From positions 1 to 51,125 of the forward strand of contig JAFAFP010000032.1 in NCBI GenBank assembly GCA_023423415.1: 51,125 nucleotides of DNA, in the 5' to 3' direction. The position numbers and the translations under genes were made by a program. The notes beneath the pieces were generated by a model. It did no database searches. It saw only the letters and a list, made by a program, of their open reading frames with translations, and was not told where the DNA came from. The stretch comes from Pseudomonadota bacterium (GTDB lineage Bacteria; Pseudomonadota; Alphaproteobacteria; Rhizobiales; Xanthobacteraceae). The number at the start of each line of letters is the position of its first letter. Position 1 is the first letter of the stretch. Of this stretch, positions 15,884 to 25,190 are shown one piece after another.

Positions 15884-17515
15884 TTACACCAACCTGCTCC
15901 GCTCCACCGCAGCTTCGATGAACGAGGCAAACAGCGGATGCGGATCAAACGGGCGCGACTTCAACTCGGGATGAAATTGCACGCCAACAAACCACGGATG
16001 ATTTTCGTACTCGATCGTTTCAGGCAGCAGGCCGTCCGGTGACATACCGGCGAAGCGCATGCCGTGCTGCTCGAGCCGCTCTTTGTAGCGTGCATTCACT
16101 TCATAGCGGTGACGATGTCGTTCGGAAATATCCGTTGCGTCATCATAGATACTCGAAATTCTGCTGCCGCGTTTGAGGTCCGCCCTGTAAGCTCCGAGCC
16201 GCATCGTGCCGCCAAGGTCGCCGCCCGCAGCGCGTTTCTGCAACTCATTGCCTTGCAACCATTCCGTCATCAGGCCAACGACAGGTTCGGGTGTTGGTCC
16301 GAACTCGGTCGAATTCGCCTGTTCGATGCCGCACAGATTGCGGGCCGCTTCGACCACGGCCATCTGCATGCCGAAGCAAATTCCGAAATAAGGCACTGCG
16401 CGTTCGCGTGCGAACTGCGCGGCCCGGATCTTTCCTTCGGCGCCACGTTGGCCGAAACCGCCGGGAACCAGGATGCCGTTGACGTGCTCGAGGAACGGCG
16501 CCGGATCCTCGCGTTCGAACACTTCGCTTTCGATCCAGTCGAGATTGACCTTCACCTTGTTGGCGATGCCGCCGTGCGACAGCGCCTCGATCAGCGACTT
16601 ATAGGCGTCCTTCATGCCGGTGTATTTGCCGACGATGGCAATGGTCACCTGCCCTTCCGGATTGCGGATGCGCTCGTTGATGTTGCGCCAAACGGACAAA
16701 TCCGGCGGTGTCTTGTTTTCGATACCGAAGGCTGCGAGCAGTTCGCGATCAAGCCCGGCGGCGTGATAGGCCTCAGGCACGGCGTAAATGTTGTCGACGT
16801 CGCGCGCCTCGATCACGGCGCTCTCACGGACGTTGCAGAACAGACCGAGTTTGCGGCGCTCTTCCGCCGGGATTTCACGATCCGTACGGCACAGCAGAAT
16901 GTCCGGCTGGATACCGATCGAACGCAATTCCTTGACAGAATGCTGCGTCGGCTTGGTCTTCAGTTCCCCTGCGCTCGGAATGAACGGCAGCAAGGTCAGG
17001 TGAATGTAGATCGCATGGCCGCGTGGCACTTCGTTGCCGAACTGACGGATTGCTTCGAAGAAAGGCAAACCTTCAATGTCGCCGACTGTGCCGCCGATCT
17101 CGCAGAGCACGAAATCGAAATCCTCATTGCCGTCGCGGATGAAGTCCTTGATCGCGTTGGTGACATGCGGGACGACCTGAATGGTCGCGCCGAGATAGTC
17201 GCCGCGCCGTTCCTTGGTGATGATGTCCTGATAGATCTTGCCGGTGGTGATGCTGTCGCGTTTGGTCGCCGGCCTGCCGGTAAAACGCTCATAGTGACCG
17301 AGGTCGAGATCGGTTTCGGCGCCGTCGTCGGTGACGAAGACTTCGCCGTGCTGATACGGCGACATGGTGCCGGGATCGACGTTGAGGTACGGGTCCAGCT
17401 TGCGCAGCCTGACTCTGTAACCACGCGCCTGCAACAGCGCCCCGAGCGCTGCTGAAGCGAGACCTTTGCCAAGCGAGGAAACCACGCCGCCGGTGATGAA
17501 TACGTACCGCGCCAT
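15884..17515 (-). CDS. pyrG: CTP synthase
   Basis: A 543-residue enzyme that makes CTP from UTP, ATP and glutamine. The N-terminal amidoligase domain (about 1-265) opens with MARYVFITGGVVSSLGKG and has YLNVDPGTMSPYQHGEVFV and CEIGGTVGDIEGLPF. The C-terminal class I glutamine amidotransferase domain has the nucleophile Cys in YFGICFGMQMA and the His-Glu pair in VQFHPELKSRP. The length is standard. It follows secG, separated by a strong hairpin at 17597-17620, and precedes the VOC gene by 74 nt. Confidence 0.97.
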   Translation of the reverse strand: MARYVFITGGVVSSLGKGLASAALGALLQARGYRVRLRKLDPYLNVDPGTMSPYQHGEVFVTDDGAETDLDLGHYERFTGRPATKRDSITTGKIYQDIITKERRGDYLGATIQVVPHVTNAIKDFIRDGNEDFDFVLCEIGGTVGDIEGLPFFEAIRQFGNEVPRGHAIYIHLTLLPFIPSAGELKTKPTQHSVKELRSIGIQPDILLCRTDREIPAEERRKLGLFCNVRESAVIEARDVDNIYAVPEAYHAAGLDRELLAAFGIENKTPPDLSVWRNINERIRNPEGQVTIAIVGKYTGMKDAYKSLIEALSHGGIANKVKVNLDWIESEVFEREDPAPFLEHVNGILVPGGFGQRGAEGKIRAAQFARERAVPYFGICFGMQMAVVEAARNLCGIEQANSTEFGPTPEPVVGLMTEWLQGNELQKRAAGGDLGGTMRLGAYRADLKRGSRISSIYDDATDISERHRHRYEVNARYKERLEQHGMRFAGMSPDGLLPETIEYENHPWFVGVQFHPELKSRPFDPHPLFASFIEAAVERSRLV

Positions 17516-17596
17516 GAGGCTCAGCCTTTAGACCGCCAGTTTCGATTCGACGAGAGGCTCATCCCCCCGCCATGGAATAGCTACCCCCACAAATTC

Positions 17597-17620
17597 GAAG
17601 GGCCGGTTTCCCGGCCCTTC
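17597..17620 (-). terminator. Hairpin terminator or attenuator after secG
   Basis: Perfect 10-bp stem GAAGGGCCGG / CCGGCCCTTC around a four-base loop (GAAA on the transcribed strand), 7 nt beyond the secG stop. It is followed by GAATTTGTGG, so only a weak U-rich tail. It should end or reduce transcription from tpiA-secG into pyrG. Confidence 0.65.
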
Positions 17621-17627
17621 CGTAGGG

Positions 17628-18011
17628 TTACTGTGATTGTGGCACCTGCGGGCCGGATGGCTGCGGTGCTGCGGGCGGTTGGCCCTGCTGTTTCAGCGCG
17701 TCCAGAACGCCGCCCGAACCTGAGCCGAGCGGCGCCGTCGGCGCGCCAGGCGCGACCGGGGCGCCCGTATTGAGGATCGATGTCGGCCTGCGATCCATGC
17801 CGGCGACGATCGAGAGGATCAGGCTGGTCGCGAAAAAGGCTGCCGCCAAGAAGGCCGTTGTTCTGGACAAAACATTGGTGGTGCCGCGGGTGGTCATGAA
17901 ACCGCCGCCACTGCCCATGCCAAGGCCGCCACCTTCAGAACGCTGCAGCAGAACAAGCCCGATCATCGCCAGAACGATGAGCAGATGAACGACGATAATC
18001 ACCGTATGCAT
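17628..18011 (-). CDS. secG: Protein-export translocase subunit SecG
   Basis: A 127-residue SecG, the small accessory subunit of the SecYEG channel in the inner membrane. Two membrane helices are visible at about residues 4-22 (VIIVVHLLIVLAMIGLVLL) and 50-70. Between them is the conserved QRSEGGGLGMGSGGGF loop. The C-terminal tail is a long Pro/Gly/Gln-rich extension, as in other members of this order. It lies between tpiA and pyrG, the normal alphaproteobacterial arrangement. Confidence 0.93.
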   Translation of the reverse strand: MHTVIIVVHLLIVLAMIGLVLLQRSEGGGLGMGSGGGFMTTRGTTNVLSRTTAFLAAAFFATSLILSIVAGMDRRPTSILNTGAPVAPGAPTAPLGSGSGGVLDALKQQGQPPAAPQPSGPQVPQSQ

Positions 18012-18117
18012 GCGTCAAAAACCTGATGTTCGGCCGGTTGGGCCGGTGTCACGCCGCCATATAGGGAATGCGGGCGGGTCTGTACACGACCCCGATGGAA
18101 AATTCCACTCTCTTGGA

Positions 18118-18873
18118 TCAGGCGTAAGCCGCTGCAATGCCGAGGAAATCCTTGGCCGTCAGGCTGGCGCCGCCGACCAGCGCGCCGTTGACGTCCCGGA
18201 CCGACATTAACTCCTTCGCGTTCGAAGGTTTGACCGAGCCGCCATAAAGGATGCGCACCATTGAGCCGGAGGATTTGTTGAGTGATACCAGATGCTTGCG
18301 GATCATCTGGTGAACCTCCGCCACATCTTTGGAGGTCGGCGTGAGGCCCGTACCGATCGCCCAGACCGGCTCATAGGCCACAACCAGTTGAGCCGCATCA
18401 ATCGTATCGGGAAGAGAACCCTCTAACTGCCTCTGAATCCGCGCGATTGTGGCGCCTGCCTCGCGCTCTTCGCGGGTTTCGCCAACGCAGACGATGGCGG
18501 TCAGGCCGGCGCGGTTTGCGGCCTTTGCCTTGGCTTTCACCGTCTCATCGGTCTCGGCGTGGTATGTCCGGCGCTCGGAATGTCCGACAATGACAGCGCT
18601 GGCGCCGGCGTCTTTCAGCATTTCCGCCGAGATATCTCCGGTGAAAGCGCCGGAGGCTTCGGCATGGCAATCCTGAGCCCCGATCGCCACATTCGATCCG
18701 GCGGCGGTTTTGGCGAAGGCGGCGAGCAGCGTCGCCGGCGGGCAGATCATCAGGTCGGTCGCCCATGTTCGGGCCTGATCATCTGCAATGATCGCCTCGA
18801 GTTCTGAGATCGACCCGCGCAGACCATTCATCTTCCAATTGCCTGCGACCAGCGGACGCGGATCGTTTGCCAT
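18118..18873 (-). CDS. tpiA: Triosephosphate isomerase
   Basis: A 251-residue isomerase that interconverts dihydroxyacetone phosphate and glyceraldehyde 3-phosphate. The active-site lysine is in GNWKMNG, the catalytic histidine in VGHSERR (about residue 95) and the catalytic glutamate in AYEPVWAIGTG (about 167). The ATG at 18873 is chosen over an in-frame TTG one codon earlier, with GAGGAAA upstream. secG follows on the same strand after about 105 nt. The gene is divergent from the PpiD-like gene, with 177 nt between them for both promoters. Confidence 0.96.
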   Translation of the reverse strand: MANDPRPLVAGNWKMNGLRGSISELEAIIADDQARTWATDLMICPPATLLAAFAKTAAGSNVAIGAQDCHAEASGAFTGDISAEMLKDAGASAVIVGHSERRTYHAETDETVKAKAKAANRAGLTAIVCVGETREEREAGATIARIQRQLEGSLPDTIDAAQLVVAYEPVWAIGTGLTPTSKDVAEVHQMIRKHLVSLNKSSGSMVRILYGGSVKPSNAKELMSVRDVNGALVGGASLTAKDFLGIAAAYA

Positions 18874-19050
18874 CAATCTGGTTTCCTCTTGCGCTACATG
18901 CCAAGGATGATTCTGCGGTTACCAAACGGGTGCTGTCCGTGCCAGCGCTTTTCCGTTAACCGTCAGTGAGTTGCAGCGCAAAGTCGCCGTCACTATGATG
19001 CGCGGCCTTTTTGACCCCCTTTATCCCCAAGAGCGAGAATTCGTCCGCCC

Positions 19051-20958
19051 ATGCTTCGAGGAATGCACACAGCCACCCGTAACTGGCTTGGCCGACTCAT
19101 CACCGGCCTGCTGCTCGGCCTGATCGCGGTCAGCTTCGCTGTTTGGGGCATCGGCGACATTTTCCGCGGATTTGGCCAATCGACCGTCGCGAAGATCGGT
19201 GGCACCGAGATCGGTCTCGAGCAATTCCGCCAGAACTATAACGAGCGACTTCAGCAGCTTATCCGTCAGGTCGGCCGCCCGATTCCGCCGGATCAGGCGC
19301 GCGCGCTCGGCTTGCCCCGTCAGATGCTGGGCCAGATGCTGGCCGAGGCTGCGGTGGACGAGAATGTGCGGTCGCTCGGGTTGAACCTGCCGAACGACGT
19401 GATCGCGCAACGCATCCAGAACGATCCGAGTTTCCGCGGCTTTAACGGTCAGTTTGACCGCGCGCGCTTCGAGGCGCTCATTCGTCAGGCTGGTTACACC
19501 GAAAGCCGCTACGTTACCGAACAGCGAAAGCAACTCCTCCGTCAGCAGATCGTCCGATCGCTGGTGAGCGATCTCAGCGCGCCGGAGACTGCGATCGATG
19601 CCCAGAATCGCTATCTGAACGAGCTGCGTTCACTCGATTATTTCGTGCTTGGTTCAGAACAGGCTGGCGATATTCCCGAGCCGGCGCCGGAGGTGCTGTC
19701 CAAGTACTTCGAAGAGCGTAAGAACCTGTTCCGTGCGCCCGAATTCCGCAAGGTTGACCTTGTGGTCCTCTCGCCGGAAACGGTCGCAAAGACCATGGAA
19801 ATCAGCGACGCCGACGTGCAAAAGGCGTTCGAGGCCGACCGTGCACGCTACGTCACGCCAGAGCGTCGTGAACTGCAACAGATCGTTTTCCCGAATGAGG
19901 AAGAAGCCCGCGCCGGAGCGCAGAAGCTCGCACAAGGGACCACATTCGAGCAGCTTGCGGCCGAGCGTGGCCTGAAGGACGGTGACTTCAATCTGGGTCT
20001 CGTCAGTAAATCTCAGGTCCTCGATCCTGCTGTCGCACAGGCCGCGTTCACGCTGCAAAGCGGTCAGGTCAGCGAGCCAGTGAAAGGTCGTTTCGGCTCG
20101 GTGCTGGTGCGTGCGGGCAAGATCGAGGCGGAAGTTGCCCGGAGCATTTCGGATGTTTCCGCCGATATCAAACGTGACCTGGCAACCGAACGCGCTCGCC
20201 GCGAAGTGCGTGCTCTCTACGACAAGATGGAGGATGAACGGCTGGCCGGCGGTGCGATCGCGGAGCTTGCAAAGAAGGTCGGCCTCACCGTTCGTACCAT
20301 CGATGCCATGGATCGTGCGGGGCGCGGCCCGGAGGGGAATGCCATTCCGGACCTGCCGGCTGGCGCCAACCTGCCCTCCGCCGCCTTCGCATCCGAGCCT
20401 GGCGTCGAAAACGAACCCATCCAGCTTCCTAATGGCGGGGGCTACGTCTGGTACGAAGTGCTTTCGATCACTCCGTCGCGCGAACGGCCGCTTGATGAAG
20501 TTCGCGATCGTGTCGTCGAGCGTTGGCGTAACGACCAGATCACGGCGAAGCTGAAGGAGAAGGCGAAGGAGGCGGTCGAAAAGCTGAAGACGTCGAGCAT
20601 CAGCGAGACAGCATCAGCATTCGGCGCCAAGCCGCAATTCATCGCCAGTCTGCGGCGCGATCGGACCCAGGGCAACTTCCCGTCGAACGCCCTGGAGGCG
20701 GTGTTCCAGACACCGAAGGATTCCGTCGGATCCTCCGAGGGCGATGATCCTTCGCAGTGGATCGTCTTTCGTGTGACCGGTGTCACCGTCCCGCAGGTGG
20801 CCGCCGGATCGCCGGATGCACAACGGCTGCAGGCCAATCTCGCCAATGCCTATTCGGAAGACCTGATCGCGCAGTACATCACCAGCGTGCAAACCGAACT
20901 CGGCGCGACCATCAACGAGGCTGCGCTGAATCAGGTGATCGGCGGCAGCACAAACTAA
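19051..20958 (+). CDS. PpiD-like periplasmic folding chaperone / prolyl isomerase
   Basis: A 635-residue membrane-anchored SurA/PpiD-type protein. A short cytoplasmic start is followed by one membrane helix (about residues 16-34, GLLLGLIAVSFAVWGIG). Next come a SurA-like chaperone domain (VAKIGGTEIGLEQFRQNYNE) and a parvulin-type PPIase region at about 230-360 (PERRELQQIVFPNEEEA, FEQLAAERGL). A long C-terminal chaperone part follows. It probably helps fold outer-membrane and periplasmic proteins leaving the Sec channel. The start MLRG is used because relatives begin at this point, but the ATG four codons later is equally possible and no strong ribosome site decides. trpE follows after 137 nt. 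Confidence 0.88.
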   Translation: MLRGMHTATRNWLGRLITGLLLGLIAVSFAVWGIGDIFRGFGQSTVAKIGGTEIGLEQFRQNYNERLQQLIRQVGRPIPPDQARALGLPRQMLGQMLAEAAVDENVRSLGLNLPNDVIAQRIQNDPSFRGFNGQFDRARFEALIRQAGYTESRYVTEQRKQLLRQQIVRSLVSDLSAPETAIDAQNRYLNELRSLDYFVLGSEQAGDIPEPAPEVLSKYFEERKNLFRAPEFRKVDLVVLSPETVAKTMEISDADVQKAFEADRARYVTPERRELQQIVFPNEEEARAGAQKLAQGTTFEQLAAERGLKDGDFNLGLVSKSQVLDPAVAQAAFTLQSGQVSEPVKGRFGSVLVRAGKIEAEVARSISDVSADIKRDLATERARREVRALYDKMEDERLAGGAIAELAKKVGLTVRTIDAMDRAGRGPEGNAIPDLPAGANLPSAAFASEPGVENEPIQLPNGGGYVWYEVLSITPSRERPLDEVRDRVVERWRNDQITAKLKEKAKEAVEKLKTSSISETASAFGAKPQFIASLRRDRTQGNFPSNALEAVFQTPKDSVGSSEGDDPSQWIVFRVTGVTVPQVAAGSPDAQRLQANLANAYSEDLIAQYITSVQTELGATINEAALNQVIGGSTN

Positions 20959-20970
20959 AGGTGACATTTG

Positions 20971-20994
20971 GATGGCCGGGTCTGTCCCGGCTAT
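20971..20994 (+). terminator. Stem-loop after the PpiD-like gene
   Basis: GATGGCCGGG-TCTGT-CCCGGCTATC forms a stem (GCCGGG/CCCGGC with flanking pairs) 12 nt after the stop codon. There is no T-run after it. It resembles short GC palindromes that are common between genes in this group and may be a weak terminator or a transcript-protecting hairpin. Confidence 0.45.
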
Positions 20995-21095
20995 CCACGA
21001 TCTTCTGCCAAAGCCACGCGAGTCCGGCGCCAACAATTCATACAATTTGCGCAAACTCGACCGTGTTGACGAGTGTTCGAATTTCAGCGTGCCCG

Positions 21096-22607
21096 ATGCT
21101 CATCGAACCGACAGCCGACCTGTTTGCTGAACGCTATGACCGAGGCGTGGCCCAAGTCGTCTGGACCACGCTGGTTGCCGATCTAGAGACGCCGGTTTCT
21201 GCCTTTCTGAAAATCGGCGGTGACAAGCCGATGAGCTTTCTGTTCGAGTCGGTCGAAGGCGGCGCTGTGCGTGGTCGCTATTCAATCATCGGACTGGCTC
21301 CGGATCTCGTATGGCGTGCGCATGGTGCAACTGCCGAGATCAATCGTCAGGCCCTGCACTCGGCCGAGTCCTTCTCGCCCTGCCCGCGCCCGCCGCTTGA
21401 CTCGCTCCGCGAATTGATCGCCGAATGTCGCATCGAGCTGCCCGCAGAACTGCCTCCGCCGTCGGCCGGCCTGTTTGGCTATCTCGGCTATGACATGGTG
21501 CGGCAGATGGAGCGGCTTCCGGATATCAATCCGGATGCACTGAAGACGCCGGATGCGATTTTGATCCGCCCGACCATCGTGGTTGTGTTCGACTCGGTGA
21601 AGGATACGATCACCATCGTCACGCCGGTTCGAACGGAGCAAGGCATATCGGCCAAGCTGGCACTGGCGCGTGCAACCGAACATCTGATGACGATCGTCGA
21701 TGCTCTCGATCAGCCATTGCCCAAGTCGATGCGCGAAGCAGAGAACCTTGCGTCAGCGCAGAGTTCGAACACGACGCCGGACGAATACGCATCGATGGTA
21801 CGCCACGCCAAGGAATACATCGCCGCGGGCGATATCTTCCAGGTGGTGCTGTCGCAGCGCTTTTCAGCGCCATTCGATCTGTCGCCCTTCTCACTCTACC
21901 GGGCACTGAGGCGCGTCAATCCGGCGCCGTTTCTCTATTTCCTCGATCTTGACGGCTTCTCGATCGCAGGCTCAAGCCCGGAAATTCTCGTTCGCGTGCG
22001 CGATGGGCGGGTCACCATTCGCCCTATCGCCGGCACGCGACCGCGTGGCGCCACGCCCCACGAGGATGCTGCGCTGGAGCGCGAGTTGCTGGCGGATCCC
22101 AAGGAATGCGCGGAGCATCTGATGCTCCTCGATCTGGGCCGCAACGATGTCGGGCGTGTCTCCAAGATCGGCAGCGTCAATGTCACGGACAGGTTCTTCA
22201 TCGAGCGCTACAGCCAGGTGATGCATATCGTGTCGAATGTCGAGGGTGAGCTTGCGGCAGGACGGGATGCGCTGGACGCGCTGATCGCCGGCTTTCCGGC
22301 CGGCACGGTGTCGGGGGCGCCGAAGGTGCGTGCGATGCAGATCATCGACGAACTCGAAAAGGAGAAACGCGGCATCTATGCGGGATGCGTCGGCTATTTC
22401 TCGGCTGCAGGAGAAATGGATACCTGCATCGTGCTTCGTACCGCCGTCATCAAGGATGGTACGATGTATGTGCAGGCCGGTGCCGGTATCGTGGCCGACA
22501 GCGACCCGGCTTCGGAGCAGCAGGAATGCATCAATAAGGCCAAGGCGCTGTTCCGTGCGGCGGAGGAGGCCCGTCGTTTCGCCAGCCAGTCCGGACGCGG
22601 CCAGTGA
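21096..22607 (+). CDS. trpE: Anthranilate synthase component I
   Basis: A 503-residue chorismate-using subunit that, with ammonia from TrpG, makes anthranilate in the first committed step of tryptophan synthesis. Family signatures include the N-terminal feedback site region FLFESVEGG, LLDLGRNDVGRVS, RYSQVMHIVSNVEG, GTVSGAPKVRAMQI, YAGCVGYF and VQAGAGIVADSDP. The start is uncertain: ATG 21096 gives a normal length, but GTG 21063 in the same frame is possible and neither has a good ribosome site. trpE is not fused to trpG, unlike in Rhizobium. I saw no leader peptide with tandem Trp codons in the 137 nt upstream. Confidence 0.95.
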   Translation: MLIEPTADLFAERYDRGVAQVVWTTLVADLETPVSAFLKIGGDKPMSFLFESVEGGAVRGRYSIIGLAPDLVWRAHGATAEINRQALHSAESFSPCPRPPLDSLRELIAECRIELPAELPPPSAGLFGYLGYDMVRQMERLPDINPDALKTPDAILIRPTIVVVFDSVKDTITIVTPVRTEQGISAKLALARATEHLMTIVDALDQPLPKSMREAENLASAQSSNTTPDEYASMVRHAKEYIAAGDIFQVVLSQRFSAPFDLSPFSLYRALRRVNPAPFLYFLDLDGFSIAGSSPEILVRVRDGRVTIRPIAGTRPRGATPHEDAALERELLADPKECAEHLMLLDLGRNDVGRVSKIGSVNVTDRFFIERYSQVMHIVSNVEGELAAGRDALDALIAGFPAGTVSGAPKVRAMQIIDELEKEKRGIYAGCVGYFSAAGEMDTCIVLRTAVIKDGTMYVQAGAGIVADSDPASEQQECINKAKALFRAAEEARRFASQSGRGQ

Positions 22608-22637
22608 TGTGCCCCCGGCTTGACCCTCCCGGAGCCC

Positions 22638-22652
22638 GCGGTCTAAGACCGC
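22638..22652. promoter_or_regulatory. 15-nt palindrome in the trpE-trpG gap
   Basis: GCGGTCT-A-AGACCGC is a perfect inverted repeat in the 121-nt gap between trpE and trpG. It could be an operator for a trpG promoter or a small transcript hairpin; the evidence is symmetry and place only. Confidence 0.3.
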
Positions 22653-22728
22653 CGACGGCCGCTCGATCCGCAAAGAGAATTCCGGTTCTTCTCCGATTGC
22701 GCGGCGCGATGGGATTGCTCCTGGCGCC

Positions 22729-23334
22729 ATGATCATCCTGATCGACAACTACGATAGTTTTACATTCAACCTCGTGCATTACTTGGGCGGGTTGGGTGCG
22801 GATGTTGTCGTGCATCGCAACGATGCGGTGACCTCGGACGAGGTGGTGGCAGCTGATCCGGATGCGATCGTACTGTCTCCCGGCCCCTGCACGCCTGACG
22901 ACGCCGGCATCTGTCTCGATCTGATCGCCAAGGCTTCAGGATCGATACCAATGCTCGGAGTGTGCCTCGGTCATCAAGCGATCGGACAAGCGTTCGGCGG
23001 AACGGTGACGCGAGCGCCCTCGCCGGTTCACGGCAAGACCTTCGACATTCGGCATGAAGGCGGCAGCGTCTTTCACGGCATCAATGGATCGTTCAAGGCG
23101 ACACGGTACCATTCGCTGGTCGTGCAGCGCGACACAATGCCGGAGGCGCTTCAGGTTACGGCAGAGACCGACGACAAGCTGGTGATGGGCCTCGCACACA
23201 AATCGTTGCCTGTGCATGGCGTACAGTTTCATCCGGAAAGCATCGCGTCGGAACATGGGTATCTCATTCTGAAGAATTTTCTCGATCTCGCGGCTGCCTG
23301 GAATCAGGGTACGGCGCGGCAACGGATCCATTGA
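22729..23334 (+). CDS. trpG: Anthranilate synthase component II (glutamine amidotransferase)
   Basis: A 201-residue class I amidotransferase that supplies ammonia to TrpE. The start MIILIDNYDSFTFNLVHYL is standard for TrpG/PabA. LSPGPCTPDDAG forms the oxyanion region, the nucleophilic Cys is in GVCLGHQAIGQAFGG, and the His-Glu pair is in VQFHPESIASEHG. Such subunits often also serve aminodeoxychorismate synthase (folate), and no separate pabA is seen here. trpD starts 7 nt after the stop. Confidence 0.95.
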   Translation: MIILIDNYDSFTFNLVHYLGGLGADVVVHRNDAVTSDEVVAADPDAIVLSPGPCTPDDAGICLDLIAKASGSIPMLGVCLGHQAIGQAFGGTVTRAPSPVHGKTFDIRHEGGSVFHGINGSFKATRYHSLVVQRDTMPEALQVTAETDDKLVMGLAHKSLPVHGVQFHPESIASEHGYLILKNFLDLAAAWNQGTARQRIH

Positions 23335-23341
23335 GGACGGC

Positions 23342-24361
23342 ATGGCGGCGGATGATCTCAGGGCATTGATTGCCAAGGCGGCAACGGGCGCTCCCCTCTC
23401 GCGGGACGAAGCGGCACACGCCTTCGACCGTATGATGTCTGGCGATGCGACGCCATCGCAGATGGGCGGCCTGTTGATGGCTTTGCGCGTGCGCGGCGAG
23501 ACCGTGGATGAAATTACCGGCGCGGTGGCGGCCATGCGCGCAAAGATGCTGAAGGTTGACGCGCCGTCGAATGCTGTCGATGTGGTGGGCACCGGCGGCG
23601 ATGCTTCCGGGTCTTACAATATCTCGACTTGTGCAGCTTTCATCGTCTCTGGCGCGGGAATCCCCGTCGCCAAGCATGGCAATCGTGCGCTGTCGTCTAA
23701 ATCAGGCGCAGCCGATGTTCTCATGTCGCTTGGCGTGAAGATCGACCTGACGCCGGCCGAGGTCGGCCGCTGCATTGCCGAAGCCGGGATCGGATTCATG
23801 TTCGCGCCTGCGCATCACCCAGCCATGAAGAATGTCGGGCCGACGCGTGTCGAACTGGGTACCCGCACGATTTTCAATCTGCTGGGTCCATTGTCCAATC
23901 CTGCTAATGTGAAGCGGCAGCTGGTTGGCGTGTTCTCGCGGCAATGGATCGAACCATTGGCGCAGGTCCTGAAGAATCTTGGCTCCGAGTGCGCCTGGGT
24001 CGTACACGGCTCCGACGGCCTTGATGAAATCACGACGTCGGGCCCGACGGCTGTGGCAGCATTGGAGAACGGCAAGGTCCGAACCTTCGAAATTTCGCCG
24101 GCCGATATCGGCATTACGCCAGCGAAGCCCGAAGCGTTGCGCGGCGGCGATGCCGACCATAACGCTGCGGCGTTGACGGACGTGCTGAACGACAAGCCGA
24201 GCGCCTATCGCGATGTTGCCGTGATAAATGCTGCAGCAGCTCTCGTCGTTGCTGGCGCCGCAAAAACGTTGCTGGAGGGTGCCGATCTGGCGCGCAAGGC
24301 GTTGTCGTCGGGTGCGGCGCGGGCAAAGCTCGACCGTCTGATTGTTGTCTCGAATGCGTGA
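23342..24361 (+). CDS. trpD: Anthranilate phosphoribosyltransferase
   Basis: A 339-residue enzyme that joins anthranilate and PRPP. The PRPP-binding VVGTGGDASGSYNIST, KHGNRALSSKSGAADVLMSLG and the metal-binding GLDEI segment are conserved, as is HHPAMKNVGPTRVELGTRTIFNLLGP (given here as a region near residues 155-185). GAGGACGGC immediately before the ATG is a good ribosome site. It lies 7 nt after trpG and 6 nt before the ATG of trpC. Confidence 0.96.
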   Translation: MAADDLRALIAKAATGAPLSRDEAAHAFDRMMSGDATPSQMGGLLMALRVRGETVDEITGAVAAMRAKMLKVDAPSNAVDVVGTGGDASGSYNISTCAAFIVSGAGIPVAKHGNRALSSKSGAADVLMSLGVKIDLTPAEVGRCIAEAGIGFMFAPAHHPAMKNVGPTRVELGTRTIFNLLGPLSNPANVKRQLVGVFSRQWIEPLAQVLKNLGSECAWVVHGSDGLDEITTSGPTAVAALENGKVRTFEISPADIGITPAKPEALRGGDADHNAAALTDVLNDKPSAYRDVAVINAAAALVVAGAAKTLLEGADLARKALSSGAARAKLDRLIVVSNA

Positions 24362-24367
24362 GTGACG

Positions 24368-25177
24368 ATGGCCGATATCCTGAAGAAGATCGAGGCCTAT
24401 AAGCGCGAGGAGATCGTGGCTGCGAGAAGCCGCAAATCCCTGGCCGACCTCGAGAACGAGGCGCGTTCGGTACAGCCGACACGCGGCTTCACTGCTGCGA
24501 TCCGGCACAAGCTCGCGGCGGGACAATATGCGCTGATTGCCGAAGTCAAAAAGGCCAGCCCGTCAAAGGGACTGATCCGTGCGGATTTCGATCCGGTCGC
24601 GCTCGCCAAAGCCTATGAAGCAGGCGGCGCGGCGTGCCTGTCGGTGCTGACCGACGAACCCTCGTTCCAGGGCAAGCTGCCGTATCTGACCGAAGCGCGC
24701 GGGGCGACCACCCTGCCCGCTTTGCGCAAGGACTTCATGTTCGATGTCTATCAGGTTGCGGAAGCGCGAACTTATGGCGCCGACTGCATCCTGCTCATCA
24801 TGGCGGCGATCGATGATGCCGTGGCGCGCGATCTCGAAGATGCCGCCATCTCCTTCGGTATGGATGTGTTGATCGAGATCCATGACGAGCAGGAATTGGC
24901 GCGCGCCTTGCGTCTGCGTTCGCCATTGATCGGTATCAACAATAGAAATCTGCGGACGTTCGAGACATCGATCGAGGTCAGCCGCCAGCTTGCCCCGAAA
25001 GTGCCGTGTGACAAGATCATTGTCGGCGAAAGCGGTATCTTCACCGGAGAGGATCTTGCAATGCTTTCGGAGGTCGGCGTTTCCACATTCCTGATCGGTG
25101 AAAGCCTGATGCGTGCTGCGGATGTCACTGCCGCAACGCGCGCGCTGCTGGCGCAGCCGCAAAAGGCTGCCGGATAG
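24368..25177 (+). CDS. trpC: Indole-3-glycerol phosphate synthase
   Basis: A 269-residue TIM-barrel enzyme that closes the indole ring. MADILKKIEAYKREEI is the usual start. The catalytic lysines lie in EVKKASPSKG and LRKDFMFDVYQ, and the phosphate-binding end has GINNRNLRTFE and VGESGIF. The ATG at 24368 is preferred to the in-frame GTG two codons earlier, which touches the trpD stop. It is monofunctional, with no fused TrpF domain. moaC follows after 13 nt. Confidence 0.96.
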   Translation: MADILKKIEAYKREEIVAARSRKSLADLENEARSVQPTRGFTAAIRHKLAAGQYALIAEVKKASPSKGLIRADFDPVALAKAYEAGGAACLSVLTDEPSFQGKLPYLTEARGATTLPALRKDFMFDVYQVAEARTYGADCILLIMAAIDDAVARDLEDAAISFGMDVLIEIHDEQELARALRLRSPLIGINNRNLRTFETSIEVSRQLAPKVPCDKIIVGESGIFTGEDLAMLSEVGVSTFLIGESLMRAADVTAATRALLAQPQKAAG

Positions 25178-25190
25178 CAGGCGGTTCGAT

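Noticed and set aside
16064..17455. 463-codon open frame on the plus strand
   Set aside because: It lies opposite pyrG, has the same composition artefact, and contains no recognisable motif.
20959..21095. trp leader peptide attenuator
   Set aside because: No short open frame with tandem Trp codons and no competing terminator stems were found.
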